From Streptomyces acidicola (lineage in GTDB: Bacteria; Actinomycetota; Actinomycetes; Streptomycetales; Streptomycetaceae): DNA of 53,386 bases. The stretch is from NCBI RefSeq assembly GCF_009377235.1, contig NZ_VMNX01000032.1, positions 1 to 53,386 on the forward strand. Direction: 5' to 3'. Positions 7,717-15,215 of the stretch are shown in pieces. The notes under the pieces were generated by a model, which was not told the DNA's origin, searched no databases, and saw only the letters and a program-made list of their open reading frames with translations. The position numbers and the translations under genes were made by a program. Numbering within the stretch: position 1 is the stretch's first letter; every line of letters starts with the position of its first letter.

Positions 7717-9207
7717 ATGACGAAGATCCAGCGACACACCGCCCTGTTGGCCGCCTCCGCCGCCGTCCTGACCCTCGCCATACCCCTCACCACCGCGACG
7801 GCCTCGCCGGCCGCCGCACCCGGCCCGTCGCCCCTCGACTGGACGAAGTGCGAGGGGACGGGGCTCGATCCGCGGCAGCGGTGCGCGACCGTCGAGGTGC
7901 CGATGGACTACGCCGATCCGCAGGGCAGGAAGATAACCGTGGCCTTCTCCCGTATACCGGCCGAGAACCCGGAGAAGCGCCGCGGTGCGCTGTTCCTGAT
8001 CCCGGGCGGTCCCGGCGGCGGCAGCCTCGACCAGCCCTCGGACGAGGGGCAGAAGCTGCCGCAGGAGGTACGGGACGCCTACGACCTGATCGGGTTCGAC
8101 CCCCGCGGGTACGGCCGGTCCACGCCGGTCAGCTGCGGTTTCGAACACGGTGACCTCGCCCCGTCGAAGACGCGGCCCTGGCCCGCCCCCGACGGCTCCG
8201 TCACCGAGAACATGGCCACCGCACGGCGCATGTCGGACGCCTGCGCACGCAACGGCGGCGAGCTGATCCAGCACCTCAGCACCGCCAACGAGGCCCGCGA
8301 CCTCGACCGCATCCGTGCCGCGCTCGGCGAGCGGAAGATCTCCGCGTGGGGAGTCTCTTACGGGACGTACGTCGGCGCCGTCTACAACGAGCTGTTCCCG
8401 CACCGCACCGACCGCATCGTGCTGGACAGCAACGACGACCCGGACCCCACCCTGGTGGCGCACGGCTGGCTCGCCAGGTTCGAGGAGGGGGTCGAGGACA
8501 ACTTCCCCGAGTTCGCCAAGTGGGCGTCGCAGCCGGGCAATCCCGACCGCGTGGCCCTGACCGCCGCCGAGGTGCGCCCGCTCTTCCTCCGCCTCGCCGC
8601 ACGCCTCGACCGCGAGCCCATCCCCTGGCCCGGCGCCAACCCGGAGGAGCTCAACGGCAACGTGCTGCGCCAGACCATGCTGGACAGCCTCTACGACCCC
8701 GACGACTACCCCACCCTGGCCCGGCTGATCCTGGCCGCCGGGAAGGGCACCGTGCCGCCCGCGCCCCAGACGCCGCCCGACTCCGTCCTGCAGAACGGCT
8801 TCGCCTCCGGAGCTGCCATCTGCAACGACATCGCCTGGCCCAGGTCGGCGGCCGTGTACGAGAAGGGGGTCGCCGAGAGCCGCGCCAAGTACCCGCTGAC
8901 GGCGGGGCTGCCGAGGAACGCCATGCTCTGCGCCGCCTGGCCGTGGGCGCCGAAGGAGCCCGCCGTACGGATCACCGACCGCGGCCCCTCCACCGTCCTC
9001 CTCGTCCAGAACCGGCGTGATGTGGCCACCCCCCTCGGCGGCGCACTCAAGATGCGCGAGGCCCTCGGCCGCCGCGCCGTCATGGTGACCGTGAACTCCA
9101 CCGGCCACGGCGCCTACCTCGACAACGGCAACGCCTGCGGCGACCGCACTGTCTCCCGCTTCCTGGCGACGGGGGAGCGGCCGGCGCGGGACGTCACCTG
9201 CGACTAG
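7717..9207 (+). CDS. Secreted alpha/beta hydrolase, S33 tripeptidyl aminopeptidase-like
   Basis: This exported serine hydrolase (496 aa) is of the Streptomyces Slp/Tap type, which removes N-terminal peptides outside the cell. The signal peptide is about residues 1-32, with an Ala-rich end (TATASPAAA). The oxyanion region is LIPGGPGGG, the nucleophile elbow is GVSYG (Ser214), the acid is probably in NRRDVATP, and the catalytic His is in STGHGAYL. I chose the ATG at 7717 because the GTG at 7693 would put eight charged residues before the signal peptide. The TAG stop coincides with the CTAG target repeat of the adjacent transposon, so the protein end was not altered by the insertion. Confidence 0.87.
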   Translation: MTKIQRHTALLAASAAVLTLAIPLTTATASPAAAPGPSPLDWTKCEGTGLDPRQRCATVEVPMDYADPQGRKITVAFSRIPAENPEKRRGALFLIPGGPGGGSLDQPSDEGQKLPQEVRDAYDLIGFDPRGYGRSTPVSCGFEHGDLAPSKTRPWPAPDGSVTENMATARRMSDACARNGGELIQHLSTANEARDLDRIRAALGERKISAWGVSYGTYVGAVYNELFPHRTDRIVLDSNDDPDPTLVAHGWLARFEEGVEDNFPEFAKWASQPGNPDRVALTAAEVRPLFLRLAARLDREPIPWPGANPEELNGNVLRQTMLDSLYDPDDYPTLARLILAAGKGTVPPAPQTPPDSVLQNGFASGAAICNDIAWPRSAAVYEKGVAESRAKYPLTAGLPRNAMLCAAWPWAPKEPAVRITDRGPSTVLLVQNRRDVATPLGGALKMREALGRRAVMVTVNSTGHGAYLDNGNACGDRTVSRFLATGERPARDVTCD

Positions 9208-9227
9208 ATGATCTATTCCAAGGGGTT
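9208..9227 (+). repeat. Left terminal inverted repeat
   Basis: atgatctattccaaggggtt, preceded by CTAG at 9204-9207. Its exact reverse complement lies at 11939-11958. Because CTAG is itself palindromic, the perfect symmetry extends over 24 bp, and the exact cut site cannot be fixed from sequence alone. Confidence 0.9.
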
Positions 9228-9268
9228 CAGTGGTTCGTGCGTCGAGCGTAAATACCGCTCGCCCACGG

Positions 9269-9910
9269 TCAGGTGCTGTCCGGTGCTGCGGATGCCAGCC
9301 GTGCCGCTGGTGGTAGTGGTGCGTGCTGAGGGCAGGCTTCGAACGCCTGGATCGCCAATCCTGCGAAGCGTCGGGAAGCCTTGACCTGGCTGGCGGTCGA
9401 TGTGGCGTGGATCCCCTTGTTAGCCATGAGTATGAGAATCAGGTCGTCCAGGACGAAGTCGGACCGCAGGTGCCCCGCTTCCTTGGCTCGCTGAGCCAGT
9501 TCGGCGACTGCTTTCACCGTGTACTCACGGCCTGCGGCGACATCCTTCACCTCCGGGTAGGTCGACAGGAAGGCTTCGGTGAAGCCCCGATCGCGTGCGT
9601 GCAGCTCACAGATCCTCTCGATCACCAGGCACAGGCCACGCCACGGATCAGGATCTGCGCACCCCTCGTCGACAATGGCGCGGCATGCGTGCAGCTGGTC
9701 CGCGAAGGCCTCGGCGATCAGCATCTGCTTGGTCGGGAAGTGACGGTACAAGGTGGCAGGTCCCACCCCGGCACGCCGCGCGACCTCCCGCATCGGCACG
9801 TCCAGGCCATCGGTGGAGAACAGCGCTCGGGCCGCGTCGAGGATGCGTTCGCGGTTGTCCAGCGCGTCGGAGCGCAACGTATGAGGCAAACGGTCGGTCA
9901 CCACTCTCAC
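9269..9910 (-). CDS. TetR family regulator carried by the transposon
   Basis: A TetR-type repressor of about 213 aa. The DNA-binding domain reads RERILDAARALFSTDG, then MREVARRAGVGPATLYRHFPTKQ, a near-consensus TetR helix-turn-helix at about residues 15-65. The ligand domain is helical. GTG codons at 9910, 9904 and 9901 are all possible starts. I prefer 9910, which has AGG a few bases upstream. A longer in-frame extension to 10126 would run through the operator and into the neighbouring gene and is unlikely. It is divergent from the oxidoreductase across a perfect palindrome, so it probably represses both genes. Confidence 0.87.
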   Translation of the reverse strand: MRVVTDRLPHTLRSDALDNRERILDAARALFSTDGLDVPMREVARRAGVGPATLYRHFPTKQMLIAEAFADQLHACRAIVDEGCADPDPWRGLCLVIERICELHARDRGFTEAFLSTYPEVKDVAAGREYTVKAVAELAQRAKEAGHLRSDFVLDDLILILMANKGIHATSTASQVKASRRFAGLAIQAFEACPQHAPLPPAARLASAAPDST

Positions 9911-9918
9911 TTTACCTA

Positions 9919-9938
9919 AACGGACGGAGGCGTCCGTT
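9919..9938. promoter_or_regulatory. TetR operator between divergent passenger genes
   Basis: Perfect inverted repeat with arms aacggacg (9919-9926) and cgtccgtt (9931-9938) around a 4-base spacer. It lies between the TetR start and the oxidoreductase start, the classic position for shared autoregulation. Confidence 0.75.
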
Positions 9939-9995
9939 ATCGTCCGAGACGTAGAAGCTCTCGTGCTTGAGCTGTCCGAGAACCTGGAGACAACA

Positions 9996-10958
9996 TTGAA
10001 GGCAATCTCGATCCAGACGTTCGGAAGTCCTGATGGTCTGGCTGTTGTCGGCCTGCCGGTACCCGCACCTGCTGCCGGGCAGGTACTGATAGCCACCGAG
10101 GCGGTGGGCGTCGGTGGTGTCGACACCGTGATCAGAAGCGGGGCTCTGGCCGCCTACGGCTTCAAGGAGGGCCACATCCCGGGCAGCGAGGTGGCGGGCA
10201 CCGTGACCGCGGTCGGCGACGGCGTCGACGCGTCGTGGATCGGCGGGCGGGTGTGGGCCTTCACCGGCACCGGCGGAGGCTACGTCGAACAGGCCCTCGC
10301 GCCGGTCGAGGAGATCGTTCCCCTGCCCGTAAAACTGTCCGCAGTCGATGCGGTGACACTCGGCAGCTCCGGCGTGGTGGCCCACTTCGGGCTCCGCCAC
10401 GCCCACTTCGCTCCCGGGGAGACGGTCCTGGTGCGTGGTGCGGCCGGCAGCATCGGGATCATGACAGTGCAACTCGCCGCGCGCGGCGGTGCCGCCGCAG
10501 TGGCAGTCACCACCTCCTCGGCCGAGCGCGGCGAGCAACTGCGACGCCTCGGCGCGACCCACGTGCTGGACCGCTCCGGCGACGGAGGGGAACCATCTCC
10601 CGCAGGCTATGACGTCATCATCGACGTGGTGGCCGGCAAGGACATGCCGTCGTTCTTCGACCGGCTCAACCCGAACGGCCGCATGGTGGCCGTGGGCGCT
10701 GTCGCAGGCCAGCCACCGACAGACTTCGGCACGAAGATCATGGCGGCGTTCCAGAAGTCGATGTCCTTCGCCGCTTTCAGCGCAGCCACCGTCACCACAG
10801 CCGAACGGCGTGCCGTGCGGAGCGAGCAGTTCGCCGCAGCGAGCCGGGGCGAGATCGAAACGGTGGTGCACGAGGTGCTGCCACTGGACGCAGCCGTATT
10901 GGCGCACCAGAAAATGGACGCGGGCGAGGTCTTCGGCAGGATCGTGCTGACACCGTAG
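9996..10958 (+). CDS. Zinc-independent medium-chain reductase (quinone oxidoreductase type) carried by the transposon
   Basis: An NAD(P)H-dependent medium-chain dehydrogenase/reductase of the quinone oxidoreductase group (320 aa). The N-terminal GroES-like domain contains GSEVAGTVTAVGDGVD but lacks the catalytic and structural zinc Cys residues. The Rossmann dinucleotide motif is VLVRGAAGSIGIMTVQLA, followed by RRLGATHVLDR and a C-terminal FGRIVLTP. I chose the TTG at 9996 (MKAISIQTFG) because GGAG lies just upstream and family members begin this way. A GTG at 9963 would add 11 residues. Paired with a divergent TetR gene, it may respond to and reduce an electrophilic or quinone-like compound, which would make it a portable detoxification trait. 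Confidence 0.85.
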   Translation: MKAISIQTFGSPDGLAVVGLPVPAPAAGQVLIATEAVGVGGVDTVIRSGALAAYGFKEGHIPGSEVAGTVTAVGDGVDASWIGGRVWAFTGTGGGYVEQALAPVEEIVPLPVKLSAVDAVTLGSSGVVAHFGLRHAHFAPGETVLVRGAAGSIGIMTVQLAARGGAAAVAVTTSSAERGEQLRRLGATHVLDRSGDGGEPSPAGYDVIIDVVAGKDMPSFFDRLNPNGRMVAVGAVAGQPPTDFGTKIMAAFQKSMSFAAFSAATVTTAERRAVRSEQFAAASRGEIETVVHEVLPLDAAVLAHQKMDAGEVFGRIVLTP

Positions 10959-11025
10959 TCGAAGGTATCTACGCCGGGATTGCCACGACCCCTGCTCAGT
11001 CGACGCGAGGGTCCAATGTCGGTGC

Positions 11026-11940
11026 GTGAAGACAGAGTTGGACTCCCTCGCGACCGCGCTCTACGTGAAGACCGATGATCTACTGAAGGGTTGGCCGCAG
11101 TTCGGGCCATGGCGGCCGGCCGTGGGCATTGCGCCGCAGCTCAGCGACGCCGAGCTGGTGACCCTGGCGATGATGCAGGCCATGCTCGGCTTCACCTCCG
11201 AGGCCAGATGGCTCCGGCACGCCCGCTCCCACCTGCGACATCTGTTCCCGTACCTGCCCAAGCAGCCCGGCCACAACAAGCGGCTGCGAAAGGCCGCCGG
11301 TCTGCTGCGGCGCGTCACCCGACTGCTGGCCGCCGACACCTCCGTGTGGAGCGACGACGTGTGGATCGTGGACTCCACGCCGGTGGAATGCGGCCGCTCC
11401 CGCGAGACCGTCAAACGTTCCGACCTGGCCGGATGGGCCGAGTACGGCTACTGCGCCAGCCACAGCCGCTTCTTCTGGGGCCTGCGACTGCACCTGGTGT
11501 GCACCCTTCAGGGCCTGCCCGTCGCCTTCTCCCTGACCGGGGCCAAGGCCGACGAGCGCGAGACCCTGCTGGACCTCCTCGCCGCCGAACCGGAACTTGT
11601 CACCGCCCGGCCCGGCCAGACGCTGATCGGAGATAAGAACTACTTCGGCCGGGGCTTCGAACACGAACTGGCCGAGCAGGACATCCGGCTGCTGCGGCCG
11701 GCCCGCAAAGGCGAGCCGGAACGGCCCGGAGCACCCCTGTTCAGGCCGTTGCGGCAGGTCATCGAGTCGGTCAACGAGACCTTCAAGGGGCAACTCGATC
11801 TCGAACAGCACCGAGGGCGCACACCCGGCGGTGTCATCGCCCGCGTCATGCAGCGCATCCTCGCGCCCACCGCCGCGATCTGGCACAACGACCACACCGG
11901 ACAGCCCGTCCTACGCTCACTGACAACCTACGACCACTAA
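11026..11940 (+). CDS. DDE transposase, IS982-like
   Basis: A full-length transposase (304 aa) with no frameshift. The likely catalytic triad is Asp116 (IVDSTPVECGRS), Asp203 (IGDKNYFG) and Glu247 (ESVNETFKG). The N-terminal half (LATALYVKTDDLL, LSDAELVTLAMMQ) and the size fit the IS982 family as I know it from actinomycetes; I could not run a search. The start is GTG at 11026. With a complete triad and perfect ends, the element may still be mobile. Confidence 0.85.
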   Translation: MKTELDSLATALYVKTDDLLKGWPQFGPWRPAVGIAPQLSDAELVTLAMMQAMLGFTSEARWLRHARSHLRHLFPYLPKQPGHNKRLRKAAGLLRRVTRLLAADTSVWSDDVWIVDSTPVECGRSRETVKRSDLAGWAEYGYCASHSRFFWGLRLHLVCTLQGLPVAFSLTGAKADERETLLDLLAAEPELVTARPGQTLIGDKNYFGRGFEHELAEQDIRLLRPARKGEPERPGAPLFRPLRQVIESVNETFKGQLDLEQHRGRTPGGVIARVMQRILAPTAAIWHNDHTGQPVLRSLTTYDH

Positions 11941-11958
11941 CCCCTTGGAATAGATCAT
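11939..11958 (-). repeat. Right terminal inverted repeat
   Basis: Exact reverse complement of the left end, followed by CTAG at 11959-11962. The repeat overlaps the last bases of the transposase stop codon (TAA, 11938-11940). Confidence 0.9.
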
Positions 11959-12002
11959 CTAGAGCGGCGCGCCGTTCGTACCCCTCTCTCCCTCCGGCGC
12001 GC

Positions 12003-12839
12003 TCAGCCCTTGACCGCGCCGGAGGTGAGGCCCTGGACGATGTGGCGGCTGGCGAAGGCGAACAGGACCATCGTGGGCAGGATGGTGAGCACGGCTGCCG
12101 CCGACATCGAGCCCCAGTCGATGTTGAAGCTGGAGATGAACCCGTTCAGGGCCGTGGGAACGGTCTTGTTGGTGTCGCTGTTCATCAGCGTCACCGAAAG
12201 GAACAGCTCGTTCCAGCAGTTGACGAAGTTGAAGATGAACGCGGCCACGATCCCGGGGCGCATCACCGGCAGCAGCACCCGGAACAGCGCCCCGAACCGG
12301 GACAGGCCGTCGATCATGGCGGCCTCCTCCAGCGCGTCCGGGATGTTCTCGAAGAAACCGCGGAGCATCACCGTGCAGAACGGGATGCACACGGCGATGT
12401 ACACGAGGACGAGCCCGAGGCGGTTGTCGACCAGCCTGAGGTCGGTCATCAGCAGATACAGCGGCCCCAGCGCGATGAAGGTGGGGATCATCTGGGTGAC
12501 CAGCGCGGCCATCAGCAGGGCGGACTTGGTGCGGAACTCGAACCGTGCCAGCACGTACGCCGACAGCATCGAGATCGCCGTCGCCACCACGCCCGCGACG
12601 GTCGCGACGACGAGGCTGTTGGTGAGGTAGGTCCCGAAGTCGGCCGTGCCGAACAGCCCGCTGTAGTTCTCCAGCGAGAAGTGCTCGGGCCAGTAGGCGA
12701 TCGGGAACGCGAAGATGTCACCCGGCGCCTTGAGGGACGTGACCGTGATCCAGTAGAGGGGGAAGACGGTGAAGACCAGCCACAGCCCGAGGAAGGTGAA
12801 CTTGACGACCCGTCCGGTCGTGCTCTCCTTGCCGATCAC
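12003..12839 (-). CDS. Carbohydrate ABC transporter permease (MalG type)
   Basis: Inner-membrane permease (278 aa) of the CUT1 sugar importer family, with six predicted membrane helices. The ATPase-contacting loop reads EEAAMIDGLSRFGALFRVLLPVMRPG, matching the EAA motif in parts. It starts at ATG 12839 and overlaps the upstream permease gene by four bases (ATGA), a sign of coupled translation. It is the last gene of the operon. No ATPase gene is present, as is usual for actinobacterial CUT1 systems that share a MsiK-type ATPase. The transposon sits 41 bases beyond its stop. Confidence 0.9.
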   Translation of the reverse strand: MIGKESTTGRVVKFTFLGLWLVFTVFPLYWITVTSLKAPGDIFAFPIAYWPEHFSLENYSGLFGTADFGTYLTNSLVVATVAGVVATAISMLSAYVLARFEFRTKSALLMAALVTQMIPTFIALGPLYLLMTDLRLVDNRLGLVLVYIAVCIPFCTVMLRGFFENIPDALEEAAMIDGLSRFGALFRVLLPVMRPGIVAAFIFNFVNCWNELFLSVTLMNSDTNKTVPTALNGFISSFNIDWGSMSAAAVLTILPTMVLFAFASRHIVQGLTSGAVKG

Positions 12840-13849
12840 GACCTCACCTCTCGCTTCTCTCGCGTGGCCAGCAGGAAGAACGTCGCGAACAGCAGCAGCC
12901 CCGCCACCACGAGGAGGCCGAGCGCGGAGGCCCTGCCGTAGTCGCCCTGCTGCGTGATCTTGATCATCCAGGTGGTGACGATGTGCGTCTCGTTGTTGGG
13001 GCCGCCGCCGGTCATCCCGAAGATCAGGTCGGGGAAGTTGAAGATCCAGATGACCCGCAGCAGCACGGTGAGCGCCAGCGTGGTGCGGATGTACGGGATG
13101 GTGATCCGGAAGAGCGTGCGGACCTTGCCCGCGCCGTCCAGGGCCGCCGCCTCGTACAACTCGTCCGGGATCGACTGCAACGCGGCCAGGATCATGATCG
13201 CGAAGAAGGTGACGCCGTACCAGACGTTGGCGACCAGCACGGCGGCCATCGCTGTGTCCGGATCGGCGAGCCAGGCGACCGGCTCGTCGATCAGTCCGGC
13301 CTTCTGCAGCAGGTCGTTGACGACGCCGAACTCACTGTTGAACAGCCAGCGGAACAGGATCCCGATGAGGAACCCGGAGATCGCCCAGGGGAAGAAGATC
13401 AGCGCCTGGTAGAGACCGCGGAGGCGGAAGCGGCGGCGAAGCCACAGGGCGAGCGCGAAGCCGATCACCAGCTGGGGAATGATCGAACCGAACACCCAGA
13501 GCGCGGTGTTGGCCAGCACGGTGCCCCAGGAGGGGTCGGCGAAGACATCGCGGAAGTTCCTCAGGCCCACCCAGGAGGTGTCGGTGAGATCCGTCAGCTT
13601 CCAGTTGCGGAAGGCCATCTGGCTTCCCGCGATCACCGGGTAGTACGTGAAGACGGCGACGAAGACCGCGGCCGGTGCCATGAAGGCGGCGATGAGCAGG
13701 CCGCGGCGGGTGGTGAACTCCCGTTTGCGGCCGCCCCGTCGAGCGCCGGGGGCGGGCGCGGCACCTGAAGCGCGGATGGTGCCTCCCGCCCCCGGGGCCG
13801 TCGCGCGCGTCTTCTTTGTCGTATTCGTCGTTGCGGACGCGCCGGCCAT
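12836..13849 (-). CDS. Carbohydrate ABC transporter permease (MalF type)
   Basis: Partner permease (337 aa) with a Thr/Ala/Gly-rich N-terminal tail of about 50 residues before the first membrane helix (LLIAAFMAPAAVFVAVF). The EAA loop is DELYEAAALDGAGKVRTLFRI. The ATG at 13849 (MAGASATTN) lies two bases after the stop of the binding-protein gene. Together with the MalG-type protein it forms the membrane channel of the importer. Confidence 0.9.
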   Translation of the reverse strand: MAGASATTNTTKKTRATAPGAGGTIRASGAAPAPGARRGGRKREFTTRRGLLIAAFMAPAAVFVAVFTYYPVIAGSQMAFRNWKLTDLTDTSWVGLRNFRDVFADPSWGTVLANTALWVFGSIIPQLVIGFALALWLRRRFRLRGLYQALIFFPWAISGFLIGILFRWLFNSEFGVVNDLLQKAGLIDEPVAWLADPDTAMAAVLVANVWYGVTFFAIMILAALQSIPDELYEAAALDGAGKVRTLFRITIPYIRTTLALTVLLRVIWIFNFPDLIFGMTGGGPNNETHIVTTWMIKITQQGDYGRASALGLLVVAGLLLFATFFLLATREKREVRS

Positions 13850-13851
13850 GC

Positions 13852-15153
13852 CTACTTCTCCTGCTGCCACTTCTCGGTCCAGTACGCGTCCCAGGTGGCC
13901 AGCAGCTCCTTCGGAGTCGTCTTGCCGAGGATCAGCTTCTGCACGTCGGCATCGGACTTCTGCTGCCACTCGGTCCACCAGTCGACGCCGCGCGGCTGGG
14001 TGACGACCTGGTACTTCTGCGGGTTCTCCGTCATGGTGACGTAGCTCGACCAGGGGCCCGTCCGGTAGAACGGGTCCTCGGTGGCCGACTTGAGGATCGG
14101 CACCAGGCTGTTCTTCTTGGTGAAGGCCGTCGACGCCTCGCCCTCGGAGAGGAACTCGACCAGCTTGACGGCCTCGGCCTTGTGCTTGCTGCCCTTCGCC
14201 ACGCCCCACCCGGCGGTGGCCAGCGGCTGGACGGTTTTGCCGCTGGGCCCGGCGATCAGCGGGGCGGTGTCCCACTGGTCCTTCGAGACCGACTTGGACT
14301 CCGAGACCGTGGCGATCACTTCGGGGTCCTGCAGCAGGAAGGCCGTGGAACCGTTGGAGAAGCCCTCGACCATCTCCGGGTAGCCCCAGGAGACCGACGA
14401 CTTGGGGGACGCCTCCTTGAAGAGCTTGAGGTACGTCTCCATGGCGTCCTGGGCCTCGGGCGCGGAGAAGATGGTCTTGCCGTCGGTGAGCCTGAAGCCG
14501 TTCGCGGGGTCGATCCTGTCGGCGACGTACGCCTCGATGATCGCAGTGGCGTTGCTGTTGGCGTTGGCCCCGCCGCGGAAGGCGTAGCCGTACCGGCGCT
14601 TTGCCGGGTCGTGGATGGCGGAGGCCTGCTTGAGGAGCTCGTCCCACGTGGCCGGCGGCTTGCTGAAACCGGCGTCCTTGGTCAGGTCGGTGCGGTAGAA
14701 GAGGCTCAGCCCGTAGAAGCCGTAGGGCACGAAGTAGGTGCGGCCCCCCGCGTCCTTGGAGGCGTTGACGGCGTTGTCCGTCATGGCCTGCCAGCCCTGC
14801 CAGCCGTCGAGGTCCTTCTTCATGTCGTAGAGCCAGCCGTTGTTGGACCACGGCCCCACGGTGATGTCACGCACCTCAAGGGTGTCCACGCCGCTGCCGG
14901 ACTGGAGCATCTGCTGGATCTTCTGGTCGGCCTGCTCGGTGGGCGGCGAGACCAGATTGACCTTGATCTTCGGGTTCTGCTTCTCGAAATCGGCTATGAG
15001 GCCCTTGAGCAGGTCGGTGCGGGCGGGGTTGGTCAGGCTCTCGACCATGTTGAGCGTGACTGTTCCGTTCGCGCCCGGACTCATGGTGGAACACCCGGTC
15101 AGGACCATCACGGCGGCGGTACCGAGGGCGAGGGCTGCCGTCCTTGTTCTCAT
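13852..15153 (-). CDS. Extracellular sugar-binding lipoprotein of ABC transporter
   Basis: A 433-residue family 1 solute-binding protein. The signal peptide ends in a lipobox, VLTGC, with Cys21 as the lipid-modified residue. Typical features are LLKGLIADFEKQNPKIKVNLV near the N terminus, DTLEVRDITVGPW, a FVPYGFYGLSLFYRTDL strand-loop and a Trp-rich C-terminal lobe (WWTEWQQ, WDAYWTEKW) likely to stack on a sugar. The ligand is unknown. It is the first of the three transporter genes and follows the aminotransferase gene by 62 bases. Confidence 0.92.
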   Translation of the reverse strand: MRTRTAALALGTAAVMVLTGCSTMSPGANGTVTLNMVESLTNPARTDLLKGLIADFEKQNPKIKVNLVSPPTEQADQKIQQMLQSGSGVDTLEVRDITVGPWSNNGWLYDMKKDLDGWQGWQAMTDNAVNASKDAGGRTYFVPYGFYGLSLFYRTDLTKDAGFSKPPATWDELLKQASAIHDPAKRRYGYAFRGGANANSNATAIIEAYVADRIDPANGFRLTDGKTIFSAPEAQDAMETYLKLFKEASPKSSVSWGYPEMVEGFSNGSTAFLLQDPEVIATVSESKSVSKDQWDTAPLIAGPSGKTVQPLATAGWGVAKGSKHKAEAVKLVEFLSEGEASTAFTKKNSLVPILKSATEDPFYRTGPWSSYVTMTENPQKYQVVTQPRGVDWWTEWQQKSDADVQKLILGKTTPKELLATWDAYWTEKWQQEK

Positions 15154-15215
15154 CGTGCTGACCTTCCGTGGATGGGGAAGTCCGTGGACAGGGAAAGGTG
15201 GCGTGGGGGGTGCCG

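Larger units (their letters stand above)
9208..11958. mobile_element. 2.75-kb transposon with passenger TetR/oxidoreductase pair and DDE transposase
   Basis: The ends are perfect 20-bp inverted repeats, atgatctattccaaggggtt reading inward from each side, flanked by CTAG on both sides as a probable target duplication. Inside are a TetR gene (minus strand), its divergent oxidoreductase gene (plus strand) and a transposase (plus strand) ending 19 bp before the outer end. I found no second copy of the terminal repeat between the oxidoreductase and the transposase. The passenger genes therefore appear to belong to the element and not to neighbouring host DNA. Family is tentative: the transposase looks IS982-like. 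Confidence 0.85.

Noticed and set aside
9208..11958. Composite transposon made of two insertion sequences
   Set aside because: Only one transposase and one pair of terminal repeats are present; no second element flanks the passenger genes.
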